DNA of 32,559 nucleotides from Phoronis australis. Its lineage: Eukaryota > Phoronida > Phoronidae. A program made the position numbers and the translations under genes. This document shows, piece by piece, positions 10,501-25,500 of this stretch. Positions within the stretch are counted from its first letter, which is position 1, and each line of letters opens with the position of its first letter. The notes beneath the pieces are model-generated. The model saw nothing but the letters and a program-made list of their open reading frames with translations. It did not search any database and was not told the DNA's origin. The stretch spans positions 59,489 to 92,047 of the forward strand of contig NMRA01000744.1 of the NCBI GenBank assembly GCA_002633005.1. Reading direction: 5' to 3'.

Positions 10501-13500
10501 CAGAACACTACATAAAAATGACAAAGTTATGGCCATAACTCCTTACCAGGTCTTCCCTTGCCACATGGATAATGCAAGTCACAGATTTGTGTTCTTGGGT
10601 TTCTCATCCCCAATTTTATAATTTATTCAGTTAGTCTAACTGCGTTCAGACGACTGGAAGAGTTTAGCTTAATTTACACATTCATAAATTTATGAGATAC
10701 AGCAGCTTCACAGTTTCACTCTGCCTATCAGCAAATGCTTACCTGATTAGTTCGTCGCGTAGCGCCAGCTCGCGTTCATGCTCCGCCTTTTCGAGTCGTT
10801 CCCACGCTTTGTTGATGTCCGAAATCAGTTTGCCCTCCTGCGGGAAGTAAGGCTTCTGGTTGTTGGCTCTCATCTTGCTTTGTAGAGTGAAGAGAAGGAT
10901 CTCCAGGTTACCCTTCTCGATGAACCTGCACAGAAATAATATGCTCGCGTAAATTTGCAAAAGATACAGCGGTACATCCTACTTATCTTTCTCAAGGAGC
11001 CTTTATCAAGAGTCTATTTGTTTTCTACTTAACAACGAACGTGTCTAATGCAGCATGCAGACAGGTCAAGTCGAAATCAAGGACTACAAATTAGAAACAA
11101 CCTAAAATGCTGCATCTGATCTTGCTGCTCATACAAACAGCTTCAGTGTAATCTTGTTAAACTGAAGTATGCTAATTCACGATATTAAAAACATCTAATA
11201 TGTTCTCCTGCCACTTTAAAGGTTTCTAAGCATGGTGCTGAATGAGTCTTTCAACCCTAGTCTTCGAACTACACTTTTCGACCTCGTAAGTCATACATGG
11301 AGTTGTATACAAAAAATAGCCCGTGTAGACCGGGGTTTAAAGGATTTATACTTGGAGTGAAATTGTTCCAAGTAGTCTTCGAGATTGAAAAAATTGCAGA
11401 CAACAAGAGCGAAACGGTAAAATGCACACATTCGGGTCTGTAGTGAATACTAGGCAAAATCACATGGCCCTGAAACAGGAATCCTTATGAGGTTCGTGAC
11501 ACAAATACTGTTGTCTATAACTTTTTGGAGATGGATGCATTGCACAGCTTTCAATGTAGATAATGGTTTGTTGGACTTAAACTAGGCAGACAAGAAGCAC
11601 AACAAGGATACATCCCTTGGATCAGCCCTGACGAATTACATCAGTCAGGAATCCTGAAGGGGAATACAACAGTATTCATCATATCCAGGGACATGAGTCA
11701 ACACTGGTCAAAATCATGATGTTTTGATCGCTATCTCAATTCTTATTTTAATCATCATTTTAATGTACCAATTAACATCCCGATTTTATTCGTCACTTCA
11801 TTACCTGCTAAGAAAAGTGGAATTTAGTCAGAAAGAGCCAAGTAAAATTCAGAACCACCTGTCGACCAATGGCCGAGTTCATCAAAGGCACACGATGCAA
11901 ATTATACTGTGCTCAACCAACAAACCACAGCGGCGTAACCGTTACTGGCTTAGCGCGGTACCAACTACAATCCTGATTGAAGTTTTCATCTCAGTGCTCA
12001 AGGATACGGTTAAAACTGCATGAGCATCTCAAAGTGAACTTAACGGTGGGTTAGAATGATGATTAAAATAGCTTTTCGATTTTTATTAAGAACGTGTAGC
12101 TGCAATCAACCCCACAACCCACCTGGGTGGTTTCTCCACCGTGCGATATGTGTTGAACTGCATCAGCTGTGACTGTACGCCCTGCAGCGAGTTCTCAAAC
12201 TGGCGGTCATTCAGCACGCCAATCGTCTGCTCGATCCAGTCCAGGAGGTCAGAGGTCAGCTTCTCGTACTCCTGAATCATCTGCTCGTTCTCCATGGCGT
12301 TGTTCAGCACCTTGCCGATACGCTTGCCCTGAACGGACTCGGCCTTCATCTTGGAGAAGTAATGGTAGTACGTGACCACATATGTAATTATGGACTTCTC
12401 GTCCGGCTGCTCAACGGCCACATCTGACAATGAAGGTAATGACGATAACATTAATAATAATAACAATAACAGTAACAATAATCATGATAATGAAAATAAT
12501 GATGATGATGATGATAATAATAATAAAAGCAATAAAAATAATAGCAAAAAGTGGCCTATGATTGACCTCTGGATTTGTTACTAGAAATCAGTTATTAATA
12601 AATACGATGAAAAGAATTGTAATTGACTGACTTGTAAGCAGTGAAGATGATTACTCATTATCAACAATACACTGACCATGTCATTGCATTGATACTGACA
12701 ATAGACATGACAGTAACTAGTACAGCAACTGCCTCTAAATCAAAATCATGAAGAACAATAATTTTTCCAACACATTGTTAAACAGACATTCCAAGCCAAA
12801 AAAAACTACAGGAAAACAGTCCTGCAGGCTAAATTTTATTAAGCGATTTGCAATCCAGTTTAATATTACAATTGCGTGTCATTATTGTCCACATAGTATT
12901 CATAGTTGTTTGCTAACAAGTGGTGTTTGCAACATCAGATAAGAAAGCAGTTTGCCAAACAGGTCATCAAAATCACATCTAACATGTGAGGGAGGAAACC
13001 GAGGGGGCGGGGTCAGCCATTTCAAGAATGTTTACACCAACACTTAGATCCCAAAAGCTCAGAGGCTCAACAGATCAGAAAACATGTTATCTACCAGGAA
13101 ACACCAAGCGTTATGTTGATGTAGTCTTACTTAAACACAGCAGAGATCATGTTGTTGAAACAACCCCTGCTCAATAACGAGGAGGAACCAATGCACAAAA
13201 ATTCCACTTTACAATTTTATTCTATTTGTTTTGGTTTCAGACTTACATCAAACTAACAAGCTGACAGGAATGCTACTTTAAAATGATGAAACTGCTTTGC
13301 AATATTTATGACAGATCAAAAACTTCCAAATTTGTGGACAGCCTAGTCAAAAACCGATGAAAATCTACAATTTTTGCAGCGTTTATAGCAAGGAACATTT
13401 CTTTACTAGAAATGGCTTTACTATTTGAAAGCACGATTTTGCTTCAAAGTTTTGAAACTTGAAGCAAAACCAAAAACTTGCAATAGAAGCTTGCTAGACG

Positions 13501-16500
13501 TTAGCACAAATGTAAACCCATGTAACAAACACTTAATCTGTGCTTCTCGTTTTCAAGTTACATATTCAGTTAGAACCAGGGTTGAGTTCCGCCCACGCAA
13601 TTATCTCGCGAAGGAAGCTAGTATGATCACGTGCTTCACTGTACTACAGTTTTGCACTTTCGCACATGCCAGGCTAATTTTCCTTCGAGTTTGTGCCAGA
13701 TGCGACTTCAAATTCCACCAATCAGAACTCACCTTCAGCATCCAGAAGCCTGGTGAGGCCCAGTTTGTCCTCGGCCACGTTAAATGCATTGTTCAAATTG
13801 GGGATGGGGTTACCCTTAGTCAGCTTCTCATAGCTTATCAAGTCAGGTCTGAAAGAAAATAAAACGGGGTCAATCCACGGGGTCAATCCACGGGGTCAAT
13901 CCACGGGGTCAATCCACGGGGTCAATCCATGGGGTCAATCCACGGACCAACATATGCAGAATACATAACACAATTGTTTAAGTGTGTCATCAATTAAAGA
14001 GAATCGACTCAATCGCATCTCAATGAGATTAAAATGCTTGAGCAGTACCAACTGTAAGTCTTCTATTAAGCACGCACAACGGTGGACAAGAGAAATCTTG
14101 TTTCTTCAAATTTTGCATTCAAAATAAAAATTAGGAAAATTCTTAGTAAGTTATTCGCACGGTTTGCACTGTGTAGACGTCAGGGAACAATGTTTGGCAA
14201 GTTTTCTTTCCGTCAGCAGGTGAAAATAGAAAAAGATGTTAATTTTTGTAAACAATTTTGTGCAAAATCAGTAAAGAAGCACCAAGACCTGAGTCAATCA
14301 TGTTTTACAATAAATTCATACGCGCGTACATTGGGCGGATACAAAACCAGGGAGCAAATTTGGGAAAAGATGCCCATGGTTGAATCCAAACATTACTCAG
14401 TTTTAAAGTAACAGGCACCAAAACCATATTAAACTTTTAATTCACTGTTACACAAATGATTCCTACAGTGGTACAATATGGAGAAAAGTGTCTCAGGAAT
14501 TTTCTACTTAATCAAAGGCTACTGACACAGATTAAACTAGATGTCTATTTGGCACAGAAAAAGTATATGCCTGAGATTATCTTCGAATTTGGTTTTTGGT
14601 TCTTGAAAACGCCAGTGGCTTAAACAGCTCTATAAACTCACTTGCATTTTCGTAAATCATTAACTATTTGACCCAAGAATTTTTCTTTTAGCTGTCAGTT
14701 GATATTACTCAAATATTATTTTCAAAATTTTTAAAAATCAAGTGGGTCTCTAGTAGTGGCACGTTCTGCGCAAATTTTCATGACAAGTTTCAGTAATCTA
14801 AACCACCTCCACTTAAGACAATTTACAAGAGCTAACATTCCTAAACTGCTGAGGGTTGTTCCAGTAAAATTGATATGGGAGAGTGTAAGACACTTGAACT
14901 AAAAATTCTGCGTAACTATGGTCATAAAAAAGTCCTCGCTCTTGTATGAAATCATATATTATCAGCAGTTGACGCCTTTTTAATCCATAAATTTGACACG
15001 GTGGGTAATATCACCCACTCCACACAATGAGGTATATGTACACCAAACCTAATTTTCATGCACTCAAAACACTGAATTCACACTGCGCTACAATCCATTT
15101 CACAACTGGAAACTCTGAATGGTCGATACCATTTGGGATATAGAGAACAATAACCACAAGCACGTTTATTTTAGATCAGTCATCTTACTAAAGGGACAGA
15201 GGGAAGGGGACGTCTGCTACTGGTAGTAAAGTCTGAACACATCGTAATATGATTTCACACAATAGGCCGACTTGGCTTGTGCTCAAAATGGCCCACTTTA
15301 AAACTTTCGCATCTAATATGTTAATTTTAGTCAAACTTGAGATCTCCTTCTTGAGACAGACTAGAGACAAATTTAAGTTTTATTTCAAAAGTAACTGAAA
15401 TTGAAGATTTGTCTTAGCTGAGTCAGTTTTCTTGTAACGGGCCCCCTATGTTAATAATCAAAATAACCCTGAAGTGGACAAAAGTTTACGAAAGGCTGAG
15501 TATGAAGTGTTTTTTGTGAACTGGAGAATAATCGAGTATCGGTATTTCTGGATCATTCTATATTATAAGTCCATGCAGCATAACTGTCTAAATGTTTTAC
15601 TACCGATAACCTTGTAGAACACTATGACATTATTAAGTGAAATAAACATACTGAACAATATTAGACTGTTTTTGTGCATATGAAAGTTCATGTTTTGGTT
15701 GGCAGGACCAGTAGACCTTATACAAATTCAAGTAACTTAAGTGACCAAAAATATAATTTTAAAATAATTACACGTCGTTGAGTTTCAAAGTGATGAACAA
15801 TTAGGAGTGGCCGGTTAGGAAACTGAAACAAAACTATGGGTATTGGGTGAAACTAAGTGCCTTTACCACTTCTATACGGATTTAACTGGAACAGGCAGAC
15901 TTTAGTAAATTGACAGGTTCTGCAAACATTTTCATGTTAAGTTTTCAGTGAAATCACAAATATAGCCCTAAGTTATGAAGAATTTACCACAAATTAATAA
16001 CATTCCTAAGATGCTATGACACATTTCTAGAAACAGTCAACAATTTGTTCATTTAGCATAAACACCTTTATCATATACCAAGGTCAATCTAGGTCAGGTC
16101 AATGACTGAACTGAATAAAGATTCATACAACAAGTAAAGTGTAGAAAACAGTAACTCATGACCTGTCTCGCCCTCAAAGTGCGCACAGCACACTTGAAAC
16201 TGGAAATTCGGAAAACAAATAAATAATTCACTGCCCAGTTTCACAAGTCCATTGGTATCTAATTTCCTTTGCAAAAACGTAGAAAGTGAAATACACACTT
16301 AAATCAATCACAGTTTATTATTTTTTTGTTCCATGTACTCGTTTATTTGTAGAATCCAATTGGCTGTAGTTAAAGTCCAATGCATTACATGTACATGACA
16401 GTAGACAGTGAACACCTATCTGGAATAGACAGTGCTTCCCCAGGCCAAGTCTACTCTGAACAATTAGCCCTGGTATTCTTGACTGCTCATTGTTTGTACA

Positions 16501-19500
16501 GGGTATAGTGTCCCAGCTCAGGACAGCAAGTCTCAAATTTCACCCTCCCCTAGCTGAATAAACAAAAGAGGGTGATTGTTCAAATACAACTCTTGGAAGG
16601 TAATAAGTTCAATTGTGGTGGTGTCATGTCATTTAGAGTATTTATTTGTTGTGTTATCAGGGGTTATCAAGGCTGCATTTCATGGACCCAAGACTCGCCA
16701 AGCACTGACGGAACCGAAACAGAAAATTCTATCCCACAATTCAACATTCCAACCATCACCTCAATGGCTGCCATTGTGTTAGGGTATATAAGTGAGGTCA
16801 CTAGCAAACTTGCAAAATGTTCACCTTTTCCTCGCATGACTGTGCGTAGTCTTATGTGGGATCTTGCTTTTTCGCAAGAGTTGTATCTATAGAATGCAAC
16901 CGAGATTGTAAAATGGAATATGTTCTTGTACCGCTACATTGCTTGTCATGAGTTAGGGAGAACTGAAACACAATCTGCCATTAGTCTGTGAAGTCACGTA
17001 GTCGAGGAGTCACAGGAAGTGGTTTCCAACAAAACGTGTTTAAAAATAAATTTGTTGCCTAATACGCTAAAACAGAAGTAGTCTCTAAAAGCGGTCAAGC
17101 ATGTTTTCAAGAGATCTCTACATCCAACTACCAAGAAGTAAATCACAACAGCTTGACGTCTTGGGGATTAAATTTCGAATGGTTGAGAGTGCTAAGATTT
17201 CCAGGATGGTACAAAGTTGAAAAAGAATGACCTAAATAGACAAAATTTCACACTCAAAGTCGGAACAAATAACCACACCTTATTATTCCGCACGACAGCT
17301 CGTACTAAATATAACATTACCAACCGCCATAATACAAAAAACCTAATCCCTAGCCTGCAACGACTCTTTCATCATAATTATCACAAGCCCGTGTCAACTG
17401 GGGAGACGTTATCTGATTAGTCTGGGTGATTTTCTAATATTTATGACTCGCCAGGTTATCACGGGTATTGATTTTTTCTCGGACACATATAAAGCTCTAT
17501 GAATGATTCCGAGATGAGGTCACCTGTTCTGCATTGTGTGCTGACGTGTCTTCATCAGCTAAAAGCAATTCTACGTGTATATTACAAAAGGGCAATGGAT
17601 AAGATTAATTGAGGTCGAGGTATCGGTATGATAACCGATAATACTACATAAGCTATGTAGCATCTACAATTACAAAGATGGAAGTAAACACCGTCCAAAA
17701 TAACACAGACTAATGTCTGCACTAGCAATGAGTAACTAATACAACCTCGTTATAGCCACAAGGGAATAGAGTTGGATGATGTTGTTTGTAACAGTTGTGA
17801 CAGTAAGCAGCAAGAATGAATGTACGCGACTGTGCACGTCTGGCAGTGCCCAGTGCCAAACATTTCCACAGTACACATGCTACCTTTTAAATTCTACACA
17901 GCATGACGCCTTCAGTGCGTACAGCTGTGTGTGTTGAATATGATAGATCCACAAACCAATTTCCGCCACACCATATTTTCATTTCTGTTCCTAATGCACG
18001 CTTGCTGAATTTTTCACAATCATGCAAGCATGATAACCGAAATTGCACAAGCACCGACTAACTGTGTCGACTATTCCACAATCCTATCTCTCCTCAAGAT
18101 AAAAGTAAACTGTTAGCACAGCTACTATGCTAGCAACAATACTAGGTCTTTGCAAACACAGGAGGATCAGTCAAGCATGAACAGTGATTCAAGATCACAG
18201 AGCATAATTTCCCCAATACAAAAAGCATCACAAGATTTGTGGGGACTTTGGAATAGACACCGTAGCAGCAGCTCTGTTGAATATGTGTAGCCCACACCAC
18301 CACACTCACCTGTGTTTATGTATGAGAGCGTTGAAAGCGAGACCGTCGCGCCAACTAGTGGTGAAGTTGCGAACGTTGACATTGCCGTAGCCGGCTGTCT
18401 TCATCTGGCACCACAGTAGCAGAGCGTCCTTGGCCGACCTTGTCTCACTGTTGTCCGATTCCTCGACGGTGATGTCTTGGATCTGGAGCAAGGGCAATAG
18501 TTATCAGTACTTGGATAAAGTGTGACAGTGGTTCAAGTATTAGACACACGGTAGAGAGGCCATCAATCAGCAAGAATTCTCCATGAAAACACCCCTTCTT
18601 TATTGAGATTGGTCCAAGTCTTGAAGTTCTACGCGGCGATAATTAGGTCAAGCCAAAGTCGCAAACTTATTATTATAGTTAAATCAACTTAGCAATGACG
18701 AATCTCCCAGTTAAAATAATCAACTCCAATCCGTAACAGTGTTATCACGAGCAATTCGCAACTCTAAGATACACATTGCCACAGCTTCAGAAATTAATGG
18801 TACAGATTTTGCATAAACATTTTGAAAATGGTGGGCTTGACTTCATTATCATTCTTAAAGTTGGTGTATGAAATTTGCACTGCTTTATTAAACGAGGCAT
18901 AATTCCTGGCATTAAAAAACGAAGGTTAAAAACTCAGCGAGAATTGTGTTGGCTAAAACAAGAACATTCTGGTGAGCCTGAGTATAACTGAGTTGTAGAA
19001 ACTAGAAGGTAGAACATTATACGCATACAAATGTTTAGACAGTGAATTTTACACTTTAATTTCCAGGTAACTAATAATGACATTCTTTGCTTGTAGTCAA
19101 ATCAAACATCTAAAATAAGTCAGGCAGGTTAGTTCAGAATCCACATTAGCAATACAGGATTTGAGCAAATTTCTCTTCAATTCCAATCGATTTAAAAATT
19201 ATTTGGGGTGATAAGGATTCCAAGTCAACATTTAACTTCCGCAGAATAGCACATAAGTGATCATTCAATCATGTATGACTATAACGACAAAATCCTAGTG
19301 TAAGTAATTTATAACGGGCTATCTTAGATCATAATGTTACATTTACACAAATAGAAGCATGATAATTCTGAGGCGCTAAGAATTAGGTATAGATTCAGAC
19401 ATGCCACCTCTTGATAGAAACCCGTGCCTGACTGATCACACAACAGGTTTGTGACTCATCTATCGTCGTCCTCGGTGCATCGACTGCTGATCTCACCAAC

Positions 19501-22500
19501 CAGGGCACTTCACAATCAGGAATGTAATCAATCACACTACCACTATATCACCACCACAGAAATACTACACGCTAAATACAGGATGGAGATTAGGATGATT
19601 ATTTTGTAATTTATTGATTTCAAAAGTGAAATACTGCACTATTAAAAGTTCTGAATTTCCCATTACTAATTTAATTTAAAATGTGACTGAATTAAATTGA
19701 ACATTCAACTCTGATCACAGTAATAACAGATGTTTCTACCATGGGGGCTCCCTAGGTGAGCACCTGAAATAGATTATTCCAACCAACAAGTACAGGTGGG
19801 AGTGCCACAGATAAATACCCAGTTATTCTCATTTTATACAAATTTCCATTCAGCTACTCGTATTTTGAGATGCAGCAGTTCCCAACAAAGACAGTGATCT
19901 AATTGGACAAAGTTTTTGAAATGCGGTTGGAGAAAGATTAACACTTGTTGCTCATCCACTGAAACGTATAGGAAATGCTTTACCTAGCCAATAACAGACA
20001 GAATGCATACCTTTATGCATACCGAGGAGATCTTTACTCGTTTATTCAAATAAATGAACACACCTAAATGTAGGGGTTCCTGTGGTGACGTACTTAACAA
20101 AAAAACAAAAATAAATTTAGCTGTTTACATTTGGTGTGTTTGTTCAATATGTGGCACGACAGGCATTAGACTGCCAGCACCATCCAGAAAACACCATACC
20201 CTCATTTCTCCGATTTCGTGTAGTTTCGACACGATGGCAATTCCCCACAATTCCTAGAGCTGACGGCTTCGGGAGCTATCCAATAAAATACCAACATAAA
20301 CACTGGCCACAAATTAGTAAACAATGGCTATCATACCTGGAAACGTAGAATGATGGTCCAGATGAGACCCAGTGTGAGGCGCTGGTTGCCGTCGACGATG
20401 TCGTGAGCACCCATGTTTTCTAAATGCACTTTTTGTTCTCCTAGAAATGTGAGCGACTTGTCCACGTTCTCCAGGCAGTGAATTCTCATCTTTCCCCTTG
20501 TTGGTTTTGGCTGCAAGATAAGACGACTCTCAGTTGATGTGCACATTATAAATTTGAATGGCAAGTTACCGTATTAGCATGCATCTGCGCTCTAGCACCC
20601 ACCAACTCATACCGGTGGTGCTGTTTTCAAATGGTATAACAACATAAACTGACGTCACCGTAAAACGTGATACACAAAAATAAGGTCATGGCTTTATATT
20701 CCATTTTTGGTATTTTTAAAAAAGCAATGACCTCGAACACAAGGCCATCATAACATGAGGCCAGTAATCATTTTTCTTTTGTTTCCAGTCAAACAACATT
20801 GACGAAAATGTTAATTTCTGTCAAGGTTAATAAAACATTGGTAAAAGACGATAATAATACTTGCTGCAAATTTATCTTTTTGTTCATACCAGAATGCTAA
20901 CATCTCCAAATAAAACTTCATGGCCTTGTATTTGGAAATTTTAGTCACGGCCTTGTATTTGGACATGTAAGTCATGGCCTTACATGCCAGGTTTTATGGT
21001 AGGTTTTCACAATCAAAAGGAACACTGCTGTTCAGGTACCGGAACACGTCAACCAAATGGTAAACACTGTCAGTAAAACGTAACATTGATCACACCTTAC
21101 AAAACGTTCCTTGTAAGGAACTTAGTGACTAAGCGATTAGATTCAATCTCTTGGCCTAGGCTCAACCATGGGGCAAAAACTGTGGACTGGTTTCAGGAGA
21201 AGACTTCCAGCTCTAAACCAATTAAATGTCCTTACCATGTGACTCAACCCACACTGCAAATTCATCATAAAAACTTATTATTTCTTTCCAAGCTAACAAA
21301 AGGGTCATTATATTACTCTGAATCTAGTTCAACAAAATAGCCGACTAACCAGGCGTTCTCCTGAAAGAACTTCCAACAATTTGATGAGCATCTTTCCATC
21401 ACGCAAGTCCACGTAGAGATCCGTGATGCGACATCCCACGCGGGCCAAATGAGAGTTGACCCACTTTGTAAACGTCTTCTTCTGTACACCTTCACGCTCA
21501 TCTGAAAAGAGGCAACATTCAGTATTTATTCACAACTTCTTCATTCAGCAAAAATGAAAGCTTTTCAGTAAATTCTTAAGCATCTTGTGTGATTTTTTTG
21601 CTTTCTCACCATGAAAGTTGTATTTAAATTGTTGGACAAAAAATAATAGGATACACTTTTCTTTGTAGTATAGATCACCTACCGAGTCACCAATTTCCAA
21701 AAATGCTTTCTGTAGCAAGTAACCTGATGACAACATATGCGGAACCTAAGTCTTAAAGGGACATGCTTGAAGTTCATCCTTGGTTAATTTGACACATTCT
21801 ATTTAATTTGAATTGTATTTTTATTCTTTTTGCAGATTTTTATTCAAACAATATTAACTATCAATGAAGCTGCAGATGTAACCAAGGTGCACAATGTTAA
21901 CACCGTGTGTGTCTGACCAGCAGAATCACCATTATACTAGTTTTATTAAACGTTTCTGGCATCATTGCTCACGTCGGATGCAAACTGCATCGCAACGGTG
22001 CTGGGAAATAAACATCTGCGGGCATCTCAGTCATAGAGCTCCATTATTTGAACCGAAAAAACGAGAGAATACAGCTTTCTTGAACCAGCTGACGTTTTCG
22101 TAACTTGCTCTGTGTCACCACTTTTAGTTTAAGAAAAGTTACTTTTTAATTTTATTTTTATACAAATCAACTGAAAAGGTTCAAACTACCTTTCCCAGTA
22201 AGTGAAATATGCCAAGTTGACAAAGAAGACTTTCAAAAACTTAATATTTCCCTTTGATACGAAAAAAGATTAAAGAATATTGACTTTACAGATTATGTTT
22301 AACCTGAGATTGGCAGTATGTACTGATCTTTGGCAACTAGCCCAATAGGTAAATTAATTCAACCTTATTTGCATCAAAGCAATCTTCATAATTCTTTTAA
22401 AACGGCTGTATTTAACCGCCAACATACAGACAATTTCTTGAATTAAGGACACAACATGGTGAACAAGTTAAATTTTATTTTCTTATTTTCCCTAGAAGAT

Positions 22501-25500
22501 ACACAGCACCGTATTACCACTCTCCCAAGTTCTGCTACCACAGATACCACCTGACAATAGTTTGAAAATTTAGAGCCAATCGCAACTTAGAAGGCCTTGA
22601 AAATTTGAAAACATGGCAATTTTTGTTTGAAATTAGTAAGATTTTACCCAAGTCTATCAATACTAGCAAAGGCACCTGTCATCAGGACAAACACATTGGC
22701 AGTATACAGTTACTGGGAGACAAGGTAAACAGACAGAGGTTAAGAGGACAAAATTATGTTGGGTATCAATCCCAAAGCAGGCTCTTTCCTATGTGATTTT
22801 TCATCAGGTTAAATAATGTCTGCAACTTAAACAGACCAGGCAAATGTTGAGCAGCAGCGTCTGACGCTAAGAAAACACTGAAATCACAAATGATGAACTG
22901 GGTCAAACCTAAAGTCGCGAAACTGTTATAGTTCTGCAAACATCCAATAGGTGTGCAATTGCGACCCTTTTTTGAACAATTATTGTAAAGTGATCAGAAG
23001 TTGGCAACTAAGTTTGAATATTGTAGTAAATCTGTTATTTCAATTACTTCCCTGCATACCCAAACACAATCTCAAGAACAATACCCATAAAGACAAGAGT
23101 GGACTTCCATGTTGGCGAACATGATGAATTTGCACGTTGCAGAGGTCACAACTACATTCAAGTTTGTAAGACGCCATGAAATATCTGCAGTTACAATTGA
23201 CCCATAATAAAAAATGACATTTTCCTCAATTCTAAGTTGAGCATATACTTGTAGTGTCACCCCTGGCAATCTGAGGTCGCATGTTGCCACTGCATTTTGT
23301 CACAGTAAGACCTGAATAGTATTTATAAACATATCCTTTGAGATTTCACTTCAATCTTTTCAATGATTGATGTAAATACAACCCACATACTGAATATTAT
23401 TTGTCGCATGAACGACACAATATTATAATTATTCATGTTCTGCTCAAAGGTTGACCTGAATGTTTGTGAGATATTATCAGCGCGTAAGGTAGAACAAATT
23501 TCAACAAAACTATACAACAATGATCAGTTGCCAGAGGCCTGAATGTGCATAGGAATGAATTAGGAAGAATTTAGGGTATGAAGATATTTTATGAGCATAA
23601 TGTATCAGACAACACAATTGCACCTATATCCTTGGAAAGACTTAACATGAAAAGGACATAACTACAGGGATAATCAGTGGCTAGTATCTGTGGCCTGCAG
23701 TGCAAGTACAATTCAGGCCATCACTTAAGATAAAAGCAAAAATGGGGGATGCCAGATGCACCAAAAAGCACCTTCATATAAATTTAGGTCTGTGCCATTT
23801 TTTCCAGTAAAGTAGGTATTAACGACAGAAGAAATAAATGTTCTGTGAAACAATAACATTTCTAGAAAAAAATATTAAGCTCTTGACAGAACTTGGTATT
23901 TCAAATCCTGAACAAAAAAATCGAGTGATGTGATTACCAACGAGTGAAATGAACTAGTTTTCCGTTTCTTGCCTGGGCAGAGGATATTGAAACTCCAATA
24001 ATGACTATCTAGGGTTGTACAACTGGACAGATTTCCTGGTGTTGAGCAGGTCTTGCCTGCATGAGCGATAACGCGTCTATTAAAAACATGATTCACATGC
24101 TATGACCCAGTGTCAACAAACTCACAAATGAAGTCAAACACAAACTTATCAAGTAACTCAAGTCACCCGCCCAAGTGACTAAAATTTGTCTAATCCAACA
24201 TAATGTTTCTGATGGGAACAGTTTACTCCATGTTTGCACAGTTTTGCCAGATATCAAAGGAACTACAACTTGAGTTACACCCACATACAGCCCAAATGCA
24301 AAGCTGGAAATCTATCACTGCCATATGTCACCCCACAGGAAACGAAATTTTGTAAATTGAGTTTCAGTGGGTCATCGTCACAAGAGTTATTTGTAAGCTG
24401 ACAAAAGTGTATTCAGCTTGGAGTGTCAGGAAAAATGAAGGAGAGATTGGTGTAATAGTGCCACAAGGAATGAAATGTTGCTAGTTTGTGTTTCCAAGAT
24501 CAGCCACCACAGGAGCAAATAATATTTGGTAAACAAAAACACCAACACCACAGCAAGTATGGCAACAAAATAATCAGTAGACGAAAATTTCTCAAAGGCA
24601 CAATATTGGAAAACTCAACTTTTTCAAATTTCACTCAAAAATGATTCAACTTGTGTGCACTTATAGTGATTTACTAGAAAACCTAATAAAATATTATGTT
24701 ACAAAAAGGACAACCTTATTTCATGACAAGAAGAGAAGTCAACAACGGGCGATTTAGAAAGGCACAGTCTTAGTCTCGACAACCCAAACCTAGTCCAAAA
24801 AGGCGGGAAAACCCCACTCACTAGTCCATCTGCTTCATCTAAACTTCCGCAATTATGGCAATCTTAAATTAGTAAAGAACTAGTTTATTTATAGATGGAG
24901 ATAAGGAACTGAGAGCTTAGTATACTAACAGTCTTGAAACAGTTCAAAAACAAAACCCTTTTAAATTTCAAAACAGCTAAACACTGTCCTTAAATCAGCT
25001 GTAAGCAAGGGTTTCATATAAAAGTAAACCTTTAATCTAGACCACTCCCCACTATAAAAGAGCTCTCAACTTGTTACTTGCTTAGATGACAAGTGATTTC
25101 TGGATTTACAAAATCATGCTTGGTGCATAAAATGACACCCCGTGAGAAGATGGTAAATAAGTAGAGACTGGTATCAACAAATCCATTGGGCAACTGTCAG
25201 TTCTTTTGAAGCACTGAAATCGCCTCTAATTTTACAAAATAAGAATTTGAGGTCAACGGTAAGTAGTCTCAGTCAAAATTTGTGTTTGTAATATCAGGTG
25301 GGTTTCTTGTTGCTTTCAGAACTTTTTTGCCACTTAAAAATGCACGACCAATCCTAAATCGTTAGACTGAAAGTATTGCAACATGTAAATATGTGGTGAA
25401 AGAGATACGAGAACGACATCAAACAACTATTTTGAAATTCATCTTCTCCACATCATATCTACCTGCCAGCCGGCGCACTTTAGATATGAACTCCGACTCC

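Larger units (their letters stand above)
9896..12487. repeat. direct duplication, copy B (right), probable allelic overlap
   Basis: Second, 2,592-bp copy of 7317-9894. Its right end runs on without a break through the AAT/GAT microsatellite into the intron toward exon 5, whereas copy A stops inside that microsatellite at the n. Conversely copy A's left end runs on without a break into exon 9, whereas copy B starts abruptly at the n. This is the pattern expected when two overlapping contigs from different haplotypes are abutted instead of merged. Confidence 0.95.
12424..13732. other. intron 5 (exon 5 to exon 6)
   Basis: 1,309-bp intron on the minus strand. Apart from the triplet microsatellite at its 3' side (near 12.45-12.54 kb) and the imperfect hairpin at 13441-13465, I see no structured element or conserved coding stretch. 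Confidence 0.8.

Noticed and set aside
7582-12478. A real tandem exon duplication extending the spectrin rod
   Set aside because: The phases do not fit in series, the protein copies are identical, and the copies meet at an n within a microsatellite, so an allelic overlap is the simpler explanation.
12372-12584. Plus-strand frame rich in Asn and Asp
   Set aside because: It is a translation of the AAT/GAT microsatellite and the antisense of exon 6.
21313-21501. Minus-strand frame [10 protein letters not shown]...
   Set aside because: It is an out-of-phase reading of exon 2; the correct phase gives the CH1 start.
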